This document shows positions 1 through 13,700 of a DNA stretch of 64,000 bases, in pieces (position 1 is the first letter of the stretch; the number at the start of each line of letters is the position of its first letter). Origin of the DNA: Vandiemenella viatica (lineage: Eukaryota; Arthropoda; Insecta; Orthoptera; Morabidae); NCBI GenBank assembly GCA_031002005.1, contig CM061914.1, positions 12,386,148 to 12,450,147 of the forward strand, read 5' to 3'. The notes beneath the pieces are model-generated. The model saw only the letters and a program-made list of their open reading frames with translations. It was not told the origin of the DNA and ran no database searches. The translations under genes were made by a program, and so were the position numbers.

Positions 1-340
1 GGCAATTTCCCCACACACCAAACTTCCCCCTATCCTGCACCCACCTAAATTTGCCCTCTACAAATTTCAACTTTAAATTCTTTTAACGTATTGGGTAAGT
101 TATTCATCATTTTCCTTGGTAACTCACTTTTGGTGCACTTTTCCTGGCAATTAAAGAGTACATGGATCAGTAATCAAATCTACAACCAGCCGTCTTTTCA
201 TACCTCTATTGCATACAACAAATACTATGAAAATAAGTTAGATGAAATTACCCACATAATGTGTTCAAATTTCTGATTGCCATTTTCTGTAAACAGCTTG
301 AAGTGTGCATGGCAGCCACCCCAAAACCTCAGTATGCAAA
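1..340. other. Intronic sequence, no feature seen
   Basis: AT-rich sequence inside a BMS1 intron. Short open frames show no recognisable motif or splice-supported exon. Confidence 0.5.
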
Positions 341-1207
341 CTAACAAGCTGTGCTTTGTATACAAGTTGCTTAGTGAGGAGCCAGGGATTCGAACTAACA
401 AGCTGTGCATTGTATACAAGTTGCTTAGTGAGGAGCCAGGGATTCGAACTAACAAGCTGTGCTTTGTATACAAGTTGCTTAGTGAGGAGCCAGGGATTTG
501 AACTAACAAGCTGTGCTTTGTATACAAGTTGCTTAGTGAGGAGCCAGGGATTCGAACTAACAAGCTGTGCTTTGTATACAAGTTGCTTAGTGCTAACAAG
601 CTGTGCACTGCATACAAGTTGCTTAGTGAGGAGCCAGGGATTCGAACTAACAAGCTGTGCACTGCATACAAGTTGCTTAGTGAGGAGCCAGGGATTCGAA
701 CTAACAAGCTGTGCACTGCATACAAGTTGCTTAGTGCTAACAAGCTGTGCACTGCATACAAGTTGCTTAGTGAGGAGCCAGGGATTCGAACTAACAAGCT
801 GTGCACTGTATACAAGTTGCTGAGTGAGGAGCCAGGGATTTGAACTAACAAGCTGTGCTTTGTATACAAGTTGCTTAGTGAGGAGCCAGGGATTCGAACT
901 AACAAGCTGTGCTTTGTATACAAGTTGCTTAGTGCTAACAAGCTGTGCACTGCATACAAGTTGCTTAGTGAGGAGCCAGGGATTTGAACTAACAAGCTGT
1001 GCACTGCATACAAGTTGCTTAGTGAGGAGCCAGGGATTCGAACTAACAAGCTGTGCACTGCATACAAGTTGCTGAGTGAGGAGCCAGGGGATTCGAACTA
1101 ACAAGCTGTGCACTGTATACAAGTTGCTTAGTGAGGAGCCAGGGATTCGAACTAACAAGCTGTGCATTGTATACAAGATGCTTAGTGAGGAGCCAGGGAT
1201 TCAAACT
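341..1207. repeat. Minisatellite, 54-bp unit with 36-bp short units
   Basis: Seventeen head-to-tail units begin with CTAACAAGCTGTG. Most are 54 bp; the units starting at 557, 701 and 899 are 36 bp because they lack the segment GAGGAGCCAGGGATTCGA, and the unit at 1043 has one extra G. Both lengths are multiples of three, so long open frames appear on both strands; they are artefacts of the period. Two sequence classes (TTTGTATAC and ACTGCATAC) alternate in blocks. The minus strand of each long unit contains GTTCGAATCCC, like the B box of a tRNA. The array sits in a BMS1 intron. Confidence 0.95.
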
Positions 1208-1478
1208 CATGTCCTACTCCTGATTGCCAGCTCTAAGTGTTACCAGTCAGTTCCTGTATGCAATAGTAACTATAGCCCTTAATGTTTTACAGTGACAAAA
1301 GGCAAAAACCAAAATGAACGTAATTTTCTTATTTTTAATTCTTATATCTCAATCAAGTAACTACGTAACTTCCACACACCTTTGGTATCATGGAGTCCCT
1401 TTAAAACAACTTCCAAAAGTCATAGGTCAATTTTCTGTATTTGAAAAAACTACCAACTATCATTGGGTATTTACTCAC

Positions 1479-1752
1479 CACTGAGCTGTATTTTGTCTTC
1501 AAATGTTGCCCTAAATGCTCCCTCTGGTTTTGATGCTGCCTTCTTGATCTGCCCTCTTATACCTGATACAGTTCTGATTTTAGCACCCTCAAACTTAGCC
1601 ACCTCTAATGTAGAGGTAAACATCCCTTTGATAAATGCAGTCTTTTTATAAATTTTAAGGGGGGTCCCCAATAACTTCAGCTTTTTCATTATCTGAGCTG
1701 ACTTATCAAGTTCTACCACAGCGCCTGTTGCAGCTATCCGGAATGACTGTTG
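1479..1752 (-). CDS. Bms1: BMS1 exon ([13 protein letters not shown] block), last one in window
   Basis: Acceptor TTTTTCAG, donor GTGAGT after one base of the next codon. It encodes [35 protein letters not shown] and [13 protein letters not shown], then [12 protein letters not shown]. The following exon should encode the conserved block that begins near IVFxRTW; I do not see it between 1 and 1478, so it lies beyond the left edge. Confidence 0.96.
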
Positions 1753-4700
1753 CTGAAAAAGGTTAAGTTAATTATTATTAATATTACATACAGTGCAATG
1801 ACACCCATCATCAATGAAAGTACTTCGACAGTAGAAGTTTCGCATTTTGTTGACACAGACATTGAAAAATGCTGTTTGAGAAGGCTGTGCAAAACATACC
1901 TGTGAGTCAATGCTTTGAACAGCCAAAAAACCAGTGCCTTGTGGAGTAATTGGACCCCAAAAATGTATCATGCAGCTAATATGTTTTGGTGTATACTTAA
2001 GGTACCTGAATAAGATGATATAAAAATGAGGCACAGCAAACAAAACATACAAATGTACTAAACTAGCAGTTCAAAGACCAAAGGAAATTTTTATACCCCA
2101 TTACATTTATTGTAGACAACCAATAATGAATAAGAAACCGATACTTATAATTTCACGTGTTTTTAATAAATAATCTACAACTACTGAAAAATCCTTCACA
2201 AAATATTATCATCAAAATGGAGACTTTTTTCATCAAAAATTGCATATTTCACTTTTAGCATTCAGTAAGCATTTAATATTCAGCTATTTATAACCACTGT
2301 CCGTGTTTACCTATGCCGTAAGTTATCCTCAAGTTTAGCATAAATGGGTAATGTCTGGAAGCGTCTCCAGCCCAAGGAAACAATCAATGGATCCTTGGTC
2401 TTCAAAATTTTAGGAAACCACCGGTGTATCTTACCACGCACCTGAAGAAAATAGAAATTGGGTAATGACATAATTTAGCCTCTATTCAAGGGAATAAAAG
2501 ACTGATGCATATGAAACATTTTCAACTAATCCACTCCAAACCTATTTAAATATAACAATAATCATTATAACAACACTTGAGTCTTTACAAGAATAAATAT
2601 AAACTTTGTATTTGTACTAACCTGCACATAACCAACATTTTCCTCACCAGGCTGAAGTCCACCTACTACAAGTGGGTATTCTGGATCAAAATTTGTTATT
2701 AATTCACAAGGAACTTCTGCCAATTCCACACGAACATACATCCCTGGTCGGTAGCCTTCAAGCTCTACTCTGAGGTTATCATCTAGTCCTTCAAACTGGC
2801 TCTTGTTCAGCTGTACGGGGATAACGTCATAATAAAATATTTGAGAACTACTACATTACTAAAAGCAATCAGTACTATAGAAACAGCAACAATCAGAAGT
2901 TAATAATTATTCATAAACTAGCAAGTTCTTCAAACAAGACTAGAGAATTCAGAATGAAATAGTCATCCTTTATTAAAATGTAATTTACTTACACCCATTA
3001 CAATTCCAGAATATTGTTTCCACACAATCCTGATGGTTCTATGTCATGCGATGTAACTAAAGTTTTACAAATAAAACAAAGGATAGGGAAAATGACTCAT
3101 CAGACACCAAAATTGAAGGTTGTGATGAGTGAAAACTATATGTGACGAACAAAAACATATACAATATTTCAATTTTATATGTTATCGGTGCGATAAGGAA
3201 TGAGCGATACGGTTCGGGAGACATGCACGTGCCGACATTTGCCACGAGCCATGTGGTAAACTTCAGCGTGTGCATGCCTCCCGAATCATATGGCTCGTTC
3301 CCTATCACACAATAAGGTGTAAAACCGAAACATTGTATATGTTTTTGTTCATCACATGTTTTTCACTCATCACAGCCTACAACTTTGGTGAGTGATGAGT
3401 CATTTTCCGTATCCTTTGTTATTTATATTGCCTAAACGCTGTTTCCTTAGTACCAAGATTAATTGCATGTACAACATACATTGACAATATTTTGACCACT
3501 TTCTTGTTCGGATGTGAGATAGATGACACCAGAGAGGTTTTATCAATTATTTAGACCATCCTCTAGCCGTTTATTTCTTGTTGATCTATGAAGTGATATA
3601 TAAACTCCACAGAATCATAGGTTGTTCACATCAGTGTTTCCGTCAACTGCATAATGTATTTTCTTTATCAGTTAGTATAAAGTGCCCCGCTCTAGATGAC
3701 CATAACACGACTTGTTGAAAATGGCTCAATATTGAAATCTCTTTCTATGGCAGTCAGCAAACCGTTTCTTCCCCCATTTTTAACAATATTATTGGCAATC
3801 ATCCTTAAGTCTGAAGAGGGCACAAAAACATTTTCAGTTTTTCCAGCAGTGCGATGACTAGGTGCAGTTCTGTCTGCAGCCTCATTTTCCATCACTGGAC
3901 TGGCACCCATTGAAACCGCACTTTTATGGCTGATGTCTTCTGAAGTTCCATATCTATGTTGTAATCTAGATAATACTAACAATAAGCAGGAAAATGCTTT
4001 AAGGCAATAAAACTAAGGACGGATAGGGAAATATGACCCAACACTTCCAAAGATGAAGGCGGCTGGGATGACGAACCAAAAAAAACACACACACACAAAA
4101 CAGCGCAATATTTTGGCAACAGCCTTATTTGTTTGCAATCTAGATAGTTACACCTTCCTTTTGGAAATCCCATAGTTGAAAAAGTAAGTTAAATTTTACA
4201 AACATTCTCCTCAGATCTTTTTGCCATTCTAAAAGTGCTGCAATATACATCTGTCAGTTCAATCAAACATAGTGATATGCACAGATAATACAGCTGGCTG
4301 GTGGAAAATCAGTAATTAGCCTCGCATGCAGTTGAATGATGAGGTGTTGCAATCAGCCATCAGCAGATGATAAATCAGCTCCAAATGTATCGGTTCATGG
4401 AAGAAGGGACTTAAGTCCATATTTGGATGGTTTTGAGTTGGAGGTTGATTTTAGGTGTTGGAGGGTGTAGGAAAGGACCTTCTGTAGTCAATCACCGAGA
4501 CTTTAAAAGATATCACATTTCATTGATGTGTGTAAGAAGGAGCCCAAGTCCAGGACTTATGTCGCTCCTTGCACGAATACTCATAAGTGTGCTTCTTCTA
4601 TCCATTAATGCAAACTGAAAAACTTCCAGGGCCCAGTTTGTTTCATGACTTTTTTTTTTTACTACTTCCAGAAAAAAAATAATCTAAGATTTCAGCAACA

Positions 4701-7700
4701 ACAATTAGATTATTGTTGTGAGTGCAAGATGTTAGAAACAAATATTAAAAACTGCCACATTAGTCACTCGGCAAAAATAAATTCTGAAATTGAGCTAATG
4801 ATTCATAAGCGCATAACCATTTTTTAAAAAAACAAAACCTGCTTGCACCTAAAATAAAACCATTGTTGCCTTATGTTTCCATCTCACACAGAATCTTATG
4901 ATACTTAATATACCTGTTCTAGACAGATTTTTCCACTGATAGGTGCATTTTGCAACAATGATATTAAAAATGAAATTGCTAAATTCTAAATACATCATGA
5001 GGGCGAAGGAGATAAATGTTCAAACCAAGTTTGCTTTTCCTGTGGGACTACATTATGAACGAAACTAATGCAGCTGTGACAATCTGCACCTGTACAGTGA
5101 TAACTGTCAAGGGCAGAATAAAATGAAACTTTGTTCAAAATCCTGTTTGTCCTTGTTAAAATAAGACGATTTGTTAAAAATGAGGAATAATGCCCGAATC
5201 GAGGGCTCAGGTTCTTTCCCTGTGAATGTGATTTTAGTGAGATAAAAAGTAAGTACCAAAAATTTGTCAGGATATCCTCCACGAGACAGCTAACCAACAT
5301 AATCCTGCAATGCTCGAAATCCTGAAACAAATTTCTAGTAAAATCGGTAAAAGCTGGAGACATACTGGATGCGTCAGTACTTCAAGAGAAATCTAGTCTC
5401 TCCTGAAACTAGAAAGGAACACATAAAATGAAGATAAGATGTACTTTGAAATATCCTGTTCCCACCAGTTCAGATTCGATTCACCACCCCCTGGAACTGT
5501 TAGCTTACATTTTCATTGTGAGCCATTATTTTTTTTTTAGAAAACAATGCATCCTTGACAAACACCGGTTATTTTTAACTTACTTATCAACTGGCTCATT
5601 AAAAACGAAAAGGAACAGGAAAAAGATGACTAATGAAATATGTATTTGTACTTACAGCAATGTTTTAATAATTATTGTTTTGAGAATTTGTAATGCTCAT
5701 ACAAAGGAAATAGCGTAGAAAACACTAATGCATCCGCATTTGGAATACTGTTGTGGAATTTGGGATTCATATTCCATATTGACAAGTTAGAGAAAGTACA
5801 GAGGAGAGCCGCTCGATTCATGACCGCTAGTTACAGTCCTTATGTAAGTGTCAGAGCTGATACGTGAGTTAGGCTGGGATTGTTTGGCAGACAGACGACG
5901 TCATTTTTGTTTGAATTTGTTGGAGAATATGCAAAAATCTTTAATTTACGAGTGCAACAAAATACTTCTTCCACCAACCTATTTAGGTCGCAATGACAGG
6001 AGGGATAAGATGCAAGAAATAAGATGCAATACTGATACATTTATGTATTCTTTCCTTCCTCATTCTGTTCGGGATTGGAATGCACTGAATTAGGATTGGT
6101 GCTTAGCACCTTCTGCCACCCACAGTATTTGTGATTTGCAGAGTATAGATGTAGATATACATTTTTTCAGCATAATTCTATTTCCTTATTATACCACCCA
6201 CAATAGTTCCTGCAAAAAGGGGCCTAAGTCCAGGGTCATTTTTGATAAAAATTATTATCGTAATTACTCAAGGTTTAAAAGCAATGCTCTTTTAAATACC
6301 CCTTGCCATAATGAACATTCTGTGGTAGTTTGGTTGAAAACTTCTTAGTACATATGGTAGCATACAGTCCCCCCCCCCCCTCCTCAAAATGCATCAAGAT
6401 GGACTAAAGTCCCTTCTTGCATGAACCGATACAAATAGCCCCAAGGAAGGCCCAAGGTTGGGTTCCAAAACATTGGCAGTAACAACACCACTGAAACAGT
6501 GCCAAGCCCACTGAAAGTAAGCAGAATTTTACAAACATTATGTCTGCTAAAAGCATAAAATTTTTATATCTCTAAGGAGAATGTCAAAAACTATGATGTC
6601 AACCTGTGAGCTTTGTAAACGAAGTGACCTGTGTCCATAACAGCAGCGGCACTAGTGGATCTGATTTCCTTCGAGCCATCTCTAAAAATTTCGTATTTAT
6701 TACTTCTAATGAGTAGCTCTGTATTTTGTCATCGCTATATCTTTTTATACAAATGTGAGTTTGAAAGGAAATATTTGACCCCTGGCATAATTCTTCCTCA
6801 CTGCACATGTCATTGACGTATATGCCATAAATGGTACATAGGGGTGTTGTCGTCAAGGATTTCGAGACAAGGAGGTTTGTGATGCTTTCTAGAAATCTCA
6901 CAGAGATGCACTTTTGTATCCATAAACTCAGTGCTACCTTACTCCTTAATTCTAATAGAAATGTTGCTGCTTTTACCTCGATTGTCACAATTGGCGTAGC
7001 TTTCAGAAAACCACTTACCATCTGCAAAGCTGTCAATTGGATTATGCTAAACTTTATGAGGGTAGACTAAGATGAAGTCTCCATATTCCATTCTGCTTAA
7101 GTTACAATAAATGCTTCAGAGAAATTTGAGATCCATACCCCAAGTCAGTGCTGCAAGAGCTTGTTTATCTTTTGTATTTCAGCTGCAAATCTTTGCCACA
7201 AGAGCTTAGAATCCAGCAACATACCAAGAACTTCACTTTGTTTAACACTTACATAGCAGATCCACTTATTGTCATTTCAAAGATACTACTGGTGAAATTA
7301 TATGAAACATAATTTACTTTTTTCCATCGATAGTCTGCTATCCGTCAATCTGTTTTGTATTTCAATTACTTAATTTGTGGCTTTTCTTCATTTGGAGGAG
7401 AAAAAAAATACAAAAAAACTGTCAGCATATTGAAGATAAATTATAATCTCACATTATGTAACAAACATTTGAAGAATAGGTATTAAATAGAATATGACTG
7501 AAAGGTAATTTACACGAGTTGAAACTAAAGCAAGTTTAATTTCGTAACAAGAAATTTTGATCAAGTAGCCCTCAGAATACATGTCGACTGAGTTTACAGC
7601 CGTCTATAGCAGATATAATGTGCACTCCGTGGGCAAAGTAGTGGAAACATTGTGAGGATTTATTGAGACTCCAATACTTTCCACTATTTTCCTGAAGAAT

Positions 7701-10700
7701 TTTTATATGCATATTATTGCAGCCATTCTGAAGTCAATAAAAGTGTCAAGAAGGAAGTTTCCCCTAACAGCGCTCAACTGTGTAGCAGTATCTACAATGC
7801 CCACGCTTCCTTTATCGAGCTTCGCTACAGTTCTGCTCAAAAACCCCTGAGCAATTATTTATTTAAATTAATGACACGATAATAGCAAATTCTTAATTCT
7901 TGGACGATATAAAGGAGGAAAGTAGTCTTAAATTGCACGATACATAGAATACTCTAGCACACTACAAATCACTTCCCTCCCTCCTCATTCCAGACTGGGA
8001 GAAGGCACGCACTGTGTTGGTGCAGGACATCTTATTCCGGGATGCAACTCCCTCTGGAAAGCCTGTTATTCACTGTATAAATCTATAATTCTACTTTGAC
8101 TACAATTTTGTTTCTTACCAAACTAGATACACAAAATTAAATACACCAAACTATGGGGGAAGGGTATGCCAACAAAAAGAAAATATCAGAAAATTTTATC
8201 CTTAAAATGAGAAGGAAGGATAAGTGGGCTAATATTCTGATGCTTGAGTGAGATAACAACCTTTATAAGATCAAATTTTTTTTGTTACAAGCTTAACTTG
8301 GTCCATTTGTTGTATATCTCATTTCAAGAATGACACTAAAACAGCAGTAAATAATATGAAAAATATTCACTCTTTCAGTTGTCTGTAACTGCGTTGGAAA
8401 TATTTAAAGGAACTATCTATCCACAAGGAAGGGTTGAAGTTTTTGCAATGAGATAATTCCTTCAAGTGACTGACAAAAAATAAGAATGGGAAAAAAAAAT
8501 TATTTAAAGCATACCTGTGCTTGCATGTCAACTTCCTGCTTTAATTCATCATAATAACTTTTACTTCCTTCTTGGTTGTCATACTCTGCATCAAATTTTT
8601 CTTTCAGCTTTTTCTTTTTCTCCATCAGCTCTTCTCTAGACATTTTATCATTTGCATCTTTAGATGCTGCAACAGAATTCAAGAATTTACAAAATAGTAT
8701 ATGTTGCAACAAAAGCATGTGTTCAGAAGATACTGAAAAAAGAACATCAGAAATTTATTGATTTAATTTGAAAAAGAAGAAAAGTGTTTGATTGTACACT
8801 TGTATAATTATTTTAAAAATATGTGATGTTTTGATTTGTGAAAATGGTTTAAATGAACTGAGTAAGTGTTGTAAATGTGATAAAGGTATTACAGTTCCTG
8901 CAATATTACTTAACAGAGTGTAACTGGGAATACAATATCAGCAAATGTTTTGATTACTTGGAACTGTTTTGTTTTGTCAGTTTGTGATTTAAATGTCTGT
9001 AAACCATTTTGTATAAGTTTTAATAGTTTTTGTTAAAATAAGGAAAAAGAAAACTTCCTTCCTTGCAATTTTTAATAGTTTTTGTACAATTTTTGACAGC
9101 TTAATTATTAGAAAAGAAGCTATCTGTAACTGAAAATGTTTAAGAAATTGTGTAATGTACTTTTGCGTTCAGCAGATCTGCAAATCTTCAAGCATTTAGA
9201 AGATTGCTAAAGCTACATGAAGATTCAGATGACAAGGACTCACAGCACTTGCATAAAATGAGATCCTACATGTGCCGACTATCGTGGACCTCTTTGAATA
9301 CATCTGAGAGTGCACAGATATTGACATCACAGTAAAAGGATTCACAATTTAGGCATACTCTGGCAGTAAGTCAACAAGGGCAATTACTCCTCGCTAATTA
9401 CAACGGTCCAACAGAAGCATTCGATGCAATTGGAAAGTTGTGTGGAATTGGTCAACTTGGTAATTATTCCAACCTAACAATGAGTGAAGGAGATGGCCAC
9501 AGGTGACAATATGAGACCAGCTGAGTGACAATAAGCAGCCATAAAGACTGGCTCCAAGACACGTGAAGGCAGCGGAATCAGGAGGACGGAATTTTGACTA
9601 ATGACACGTGGGATGAATCCATTTTCACAACCCTTTGTTATTTATACAAATCCCACTAACTGAGATTCGTATGAATATCCTTGCCTAAAGTCCTGCTGCT
9701 AACTTGAAAACCATTTACACTCCGTACATATATTTCCGATGTGGTTGCATATCAATCTCTCCCTTAATTTAACTACTACTGATGACAAACTGAAAGGCCT
9801 ATAATTTTTTACTCTATTTCTCACCCCTCCATTATGTACTGGTACTATTGCTGCACTTTTCCAGTTATCTGGTAAGCATCAAGTATCTACACCCAATTTA
9901 AGTAATATTCCAAGATAAGGTGCAATGTCACATGCTGCTACCTTTAAGATAACTGTAGTACTCTAGTTCTCCGAGTGTTTACATTTTGTAGGCAGTGCTC
10001 GTTAGTAGTGTTTGAACAATCGCAGAGTGCAGTAGCGTATTATCTTGGTGCGTAGGTTTGGTTAGTGCAATCTCAGTGTGTTTATATTTTGTAGGAAATA
10101 CAGGTTATTTCGAGTTTCTGTTCTTTTTTTCATTTTCACTTTTTTCAAAAGCAGTATGTCTAGGGACTGTGAATGCTGTGTGCAGACACGAGCTGAGGAG
10201 GCTGATCTGCGCGCATAGCTTGCAGCAGTGTTAGCGAAAGTTACACAGCTGGAATCTGCCGTAAAAGGTTGCAGCAGATGTGATATTGGGGAAACTGATG
10301 TAGCCATGCCTATAACAGATTCTCCCATATCGACCATCGAACCTGCAACCTTACTCGGGGAAGAAATCCAGCGTCAATTCGGTGTGTATTCCGAGTGGCC
10401 TGATCTGAGATGTGGAACAGGCCATCCCGGATGCCATAGAAAGGACGAGGTGTATCCAACTACAGATTGTGGCTCATGTCGGCACCAATGATGCTTGTCG
10501 CCTTGGGTCGGAGGTTATCCTCTCTTCCTTCCAGTGGCTGGCTGAAAGGGTGAACTCTGTGGCCAGTGGCCGCAAGATACCGGCAGAGCTAACCATCTGT
10601 AGCATTGTGGACCTCTGGTTCAGAGCCATATTGAGGGGCTGAACCAGAAACTACGACGTTTCTGTGATGAAATTGGCTGCAGATTTCTCAATCTTCGCCA

Positions 10701-13700
10701 AAGGGTCAAGTCACGTAGGGTTCTCCTTAATACAGTGATGTCAAAGAAAGGGCCCGTGGGCCGCATCCGGCCCCCGGGCCCTATCAATACCGCCCGCGAT
10801 CGCAATGTGTGTACTATACCAATTAAATAAATAAAATGTTACAATAATCAGTACATCTTTTTTATTTGAATCTGGCCCGCACATTTAATATATGGCCCTC
10901 TGCAAAATTAAGTTTGACATCTATGCCTTAATAGGTCGGGTGTGCAATACACACGTGAATCGGCTACATGGGTCGCAGGGTCTGTGTGGAATGCACTGGG
11001 TGGTTTTTTAGGCTGAGGGAGGAAGACCTGAAACACGAAATACAGCTACGCGCAACCCAATCAGATGCAACACCGGAATATAGGAGGAAATTAAACGAAT
11101 CTCGACAGTTAAAAGTTCTTGTAAGTAACTATAGAAGTGTTTGTAATAAACAACCGGAACCTCAAAGCATTATTTGAAGCACAAAAGCAGATATCGTTAT
11201 TGGTACAGAAAGTTGGCTGAAACCGGAAATAAGTTCTGCCGAAACTTTTAAAAATAGCATGGACGTTTTTCTTAAAGACAGATTACATTCACGTGGAGGC
11301 GGGGTATTTATAACTGTGAGTAAATTTCTCCCATGTAATGAAATAGACGTTGAAACGATCTGTGAAATCGTAAGGATTAAACTCAATGTTACTGGGGCAA
11401 AACTCATCATAGGCGCCTTCCCCAACCACTGAAGAGTTAAGAAATAATGTAAATAGTATAGCTAGCCGTTTTCAGGATCATGCTATGATTCTAGGAGGTG
11501 ACATCAATCTGCTTTATATTGACTGGCGTAATTACGTTCATATTACAGGTACCAGGGATAAGGCAGTTTCTTAAGTAATTCTCTAGTTGTTGTCAGATAA
11601 TCATCTCGAGCAGCTAGTTAATGAACCTACGCGGTGTCATAACGGTAGCGAAAACATTTTAGACTTGTTACTTACCAACAGCCCAGAATTATTCACCAAC
11701 ATTTCAACGACCACAGGAATAAGCGATCACAAAGTGGTAATTGTGACTATGAAATTAATGACCAAGCGAAAAAGGAGAAAAGGGCGGATTGAATACAGAT
11801 TCAGTAAGGCCTCAAAGGAGTGTTTCAGAACCTACCTGAGGAATAATTACCATAACATCAACAAAGTCAACACAGGACACTGTTGAAGATATGTGGCATC
11901 GATTTATACATATAGTCAGGGAAGGTACGGTAATACATATACCGAAGTGGACAATAAAGGGGGAGAATGATCCACCATGGTACACATGCGAAGTAAAAAG
12001 ATTACTCAAAAAAACAAAGGAGGATACATGCACACTCAAGAAGGAAGGGGGGTCTCAGCAATTTAGAAACCTTAGCTGAGTTAAGAGGACGTATTAAGAA
12101 TGTAATGTGCGAGGTCTTCAACGATTTTCATTGCAACTCTCTCTCTAAGAGTCTCACAGTAAAAAAACAAAGAAATTTTGGTCATATGTACGAAAAGCCA
12201 ATTGTACCAACAGTAATATTCTAGCACTAATTCGTGAAGGTACCGAGGTTAATGAAGCCCTGATAAAGCTAACGTACTAAATGTTGTATTCAAAAATTCA
12301 TTTACTGATGAAAATAAGGATAGTATTCCTGTTTTCCCACGCCGTGTCGAGTTGGTGATGGAACCATTACAAATAGATACTGCAGGTATCATTAAGTAAT
12401 TAGAGCATCTGAAGTGGGGGCAAGCACTGGGCCCGGATGGAATTCCAGAAAGGGTATTTTCAGAGTATGTGGAGGAAATCTGGCCATTTCTGTCTGATAT
12501 ATTCAGTAAATCATTAGAAGAGTGAAAAGTACCTTCAGACTGCAAATCACGCAAGTAACTCCGATTTTCAAGAAAGGTGATCAAAGTGGTCCTGGAAATT
12601 ATCATCCCATATCTATAACATCTGTTTGTAGTAGAGTTATGGAGCACATTATATGCTCGAACATCATGAATTTTCTAGATGAAAATAATTTGCTTCCAAC
12701 AAATCAACATGGATTTCGGAAGAAAAGATCATGTGAAACACAGCTGGCCCTACTTACACACAATGTAATGAAAGTTATTCATGCAGGTTCACAAGTAGAT
12801 GCGATTTTTTTAGATTTTCAGAAAGCCTTTGACTCTGTGCCACACAACCGCCTTTTAGCGAAGCTGCGAGTGTACGGTATATTGGATCAGCTTTGCGAAT
12901 GGATAAAGGATTTTCTAACTGGTTGGTCGCAGTATGTCGTCATTGAAGGAGAAAGTTCTTCTAATCTAGATGTTATATCGGGTGTGCCTCAAGGAAGTAT
13001 AATAGGACCACTTCTTTCTTTATCTTATATATATGAAAATAGATGTGTGATTTCCTATATTTCTCTTTTCAGCCACCACTACCTACCACAGATCACTGGT
13101 CTTTGTGTGTGGAAGTAGCATGGAGTTTCCTGTCGTGCACAACGTTGGCCGAATGTTGAAAGCTATGGGGATGTGGGAGATATGATGGTTAAAATAGAAC
13201 GATGCACAGCATTTTCGTATTTCAACCAAAGACACGTGTCTCTGTATATATCACTCTGCTGCCACAACTACATAGCTCAGACCAATGGTGTTTGTGTGTG
13301 ATAGTGGTATCATGTCTCCTATCGTGTACTATGGTGATTAGATGTCGGTAGCTATTGGGGTGTGGGAGTTATGGTGGTCGACCTGCGGCAATTTCATATT
13401 TCTACCAAAAACGAATGTGTCATGGAGTATCACTTTTAAGCCAAAACTATCTAGCGCAGATCACTCGTGTTTGTGTGTGGTAATAGCACAGAGTCATGTG
13501 TCGATCACAACGTTGGATGAATTTCGGTAACTGTGAGAGTGTGGGAGATACGGTGGTTGAAATTGGTCGATCAAGGATATTTTCGTATTTCGACCAAAAA
13601 CGTGTGCCAGTATATTTAACTTTGCTGCCTGAACTACTTAGTGCAGATGACTGGTGTTTGTGTGTGGCAAAAGCATCGAGTCTCCCATTGCGCACTATGG

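Noticed and set aside
225..1176. Long open frames of 280 and 303 codons on the minus strand, and several on the plus strand
   Set aside because: They are products of a 54/36-bp tandem repeat whose period is a multiple of three. Open frames appear on both strands and in more than one frame, with no start, splice or protein-family support.
338..1207. CRISPR-like array (regular repeats)
   Set aside because: There are no unique spacers; units are contiguous copies of one another. The genome is eukaryotic, with introns and LINEs.
3692..3982. Minus-strand 96-codon open frame as an extra BMS1 exon
   Set aside because: The exons on either side (8515-8666 and 2622-2810) join in frame without it, and its sequence does not resemble BMS1.
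4995..5363. Minus-strand 122-codon open frame as a gene
   Set aside because: No motif, low-complexity composition, and it lies inside the inverted-end element at 4386-6433.
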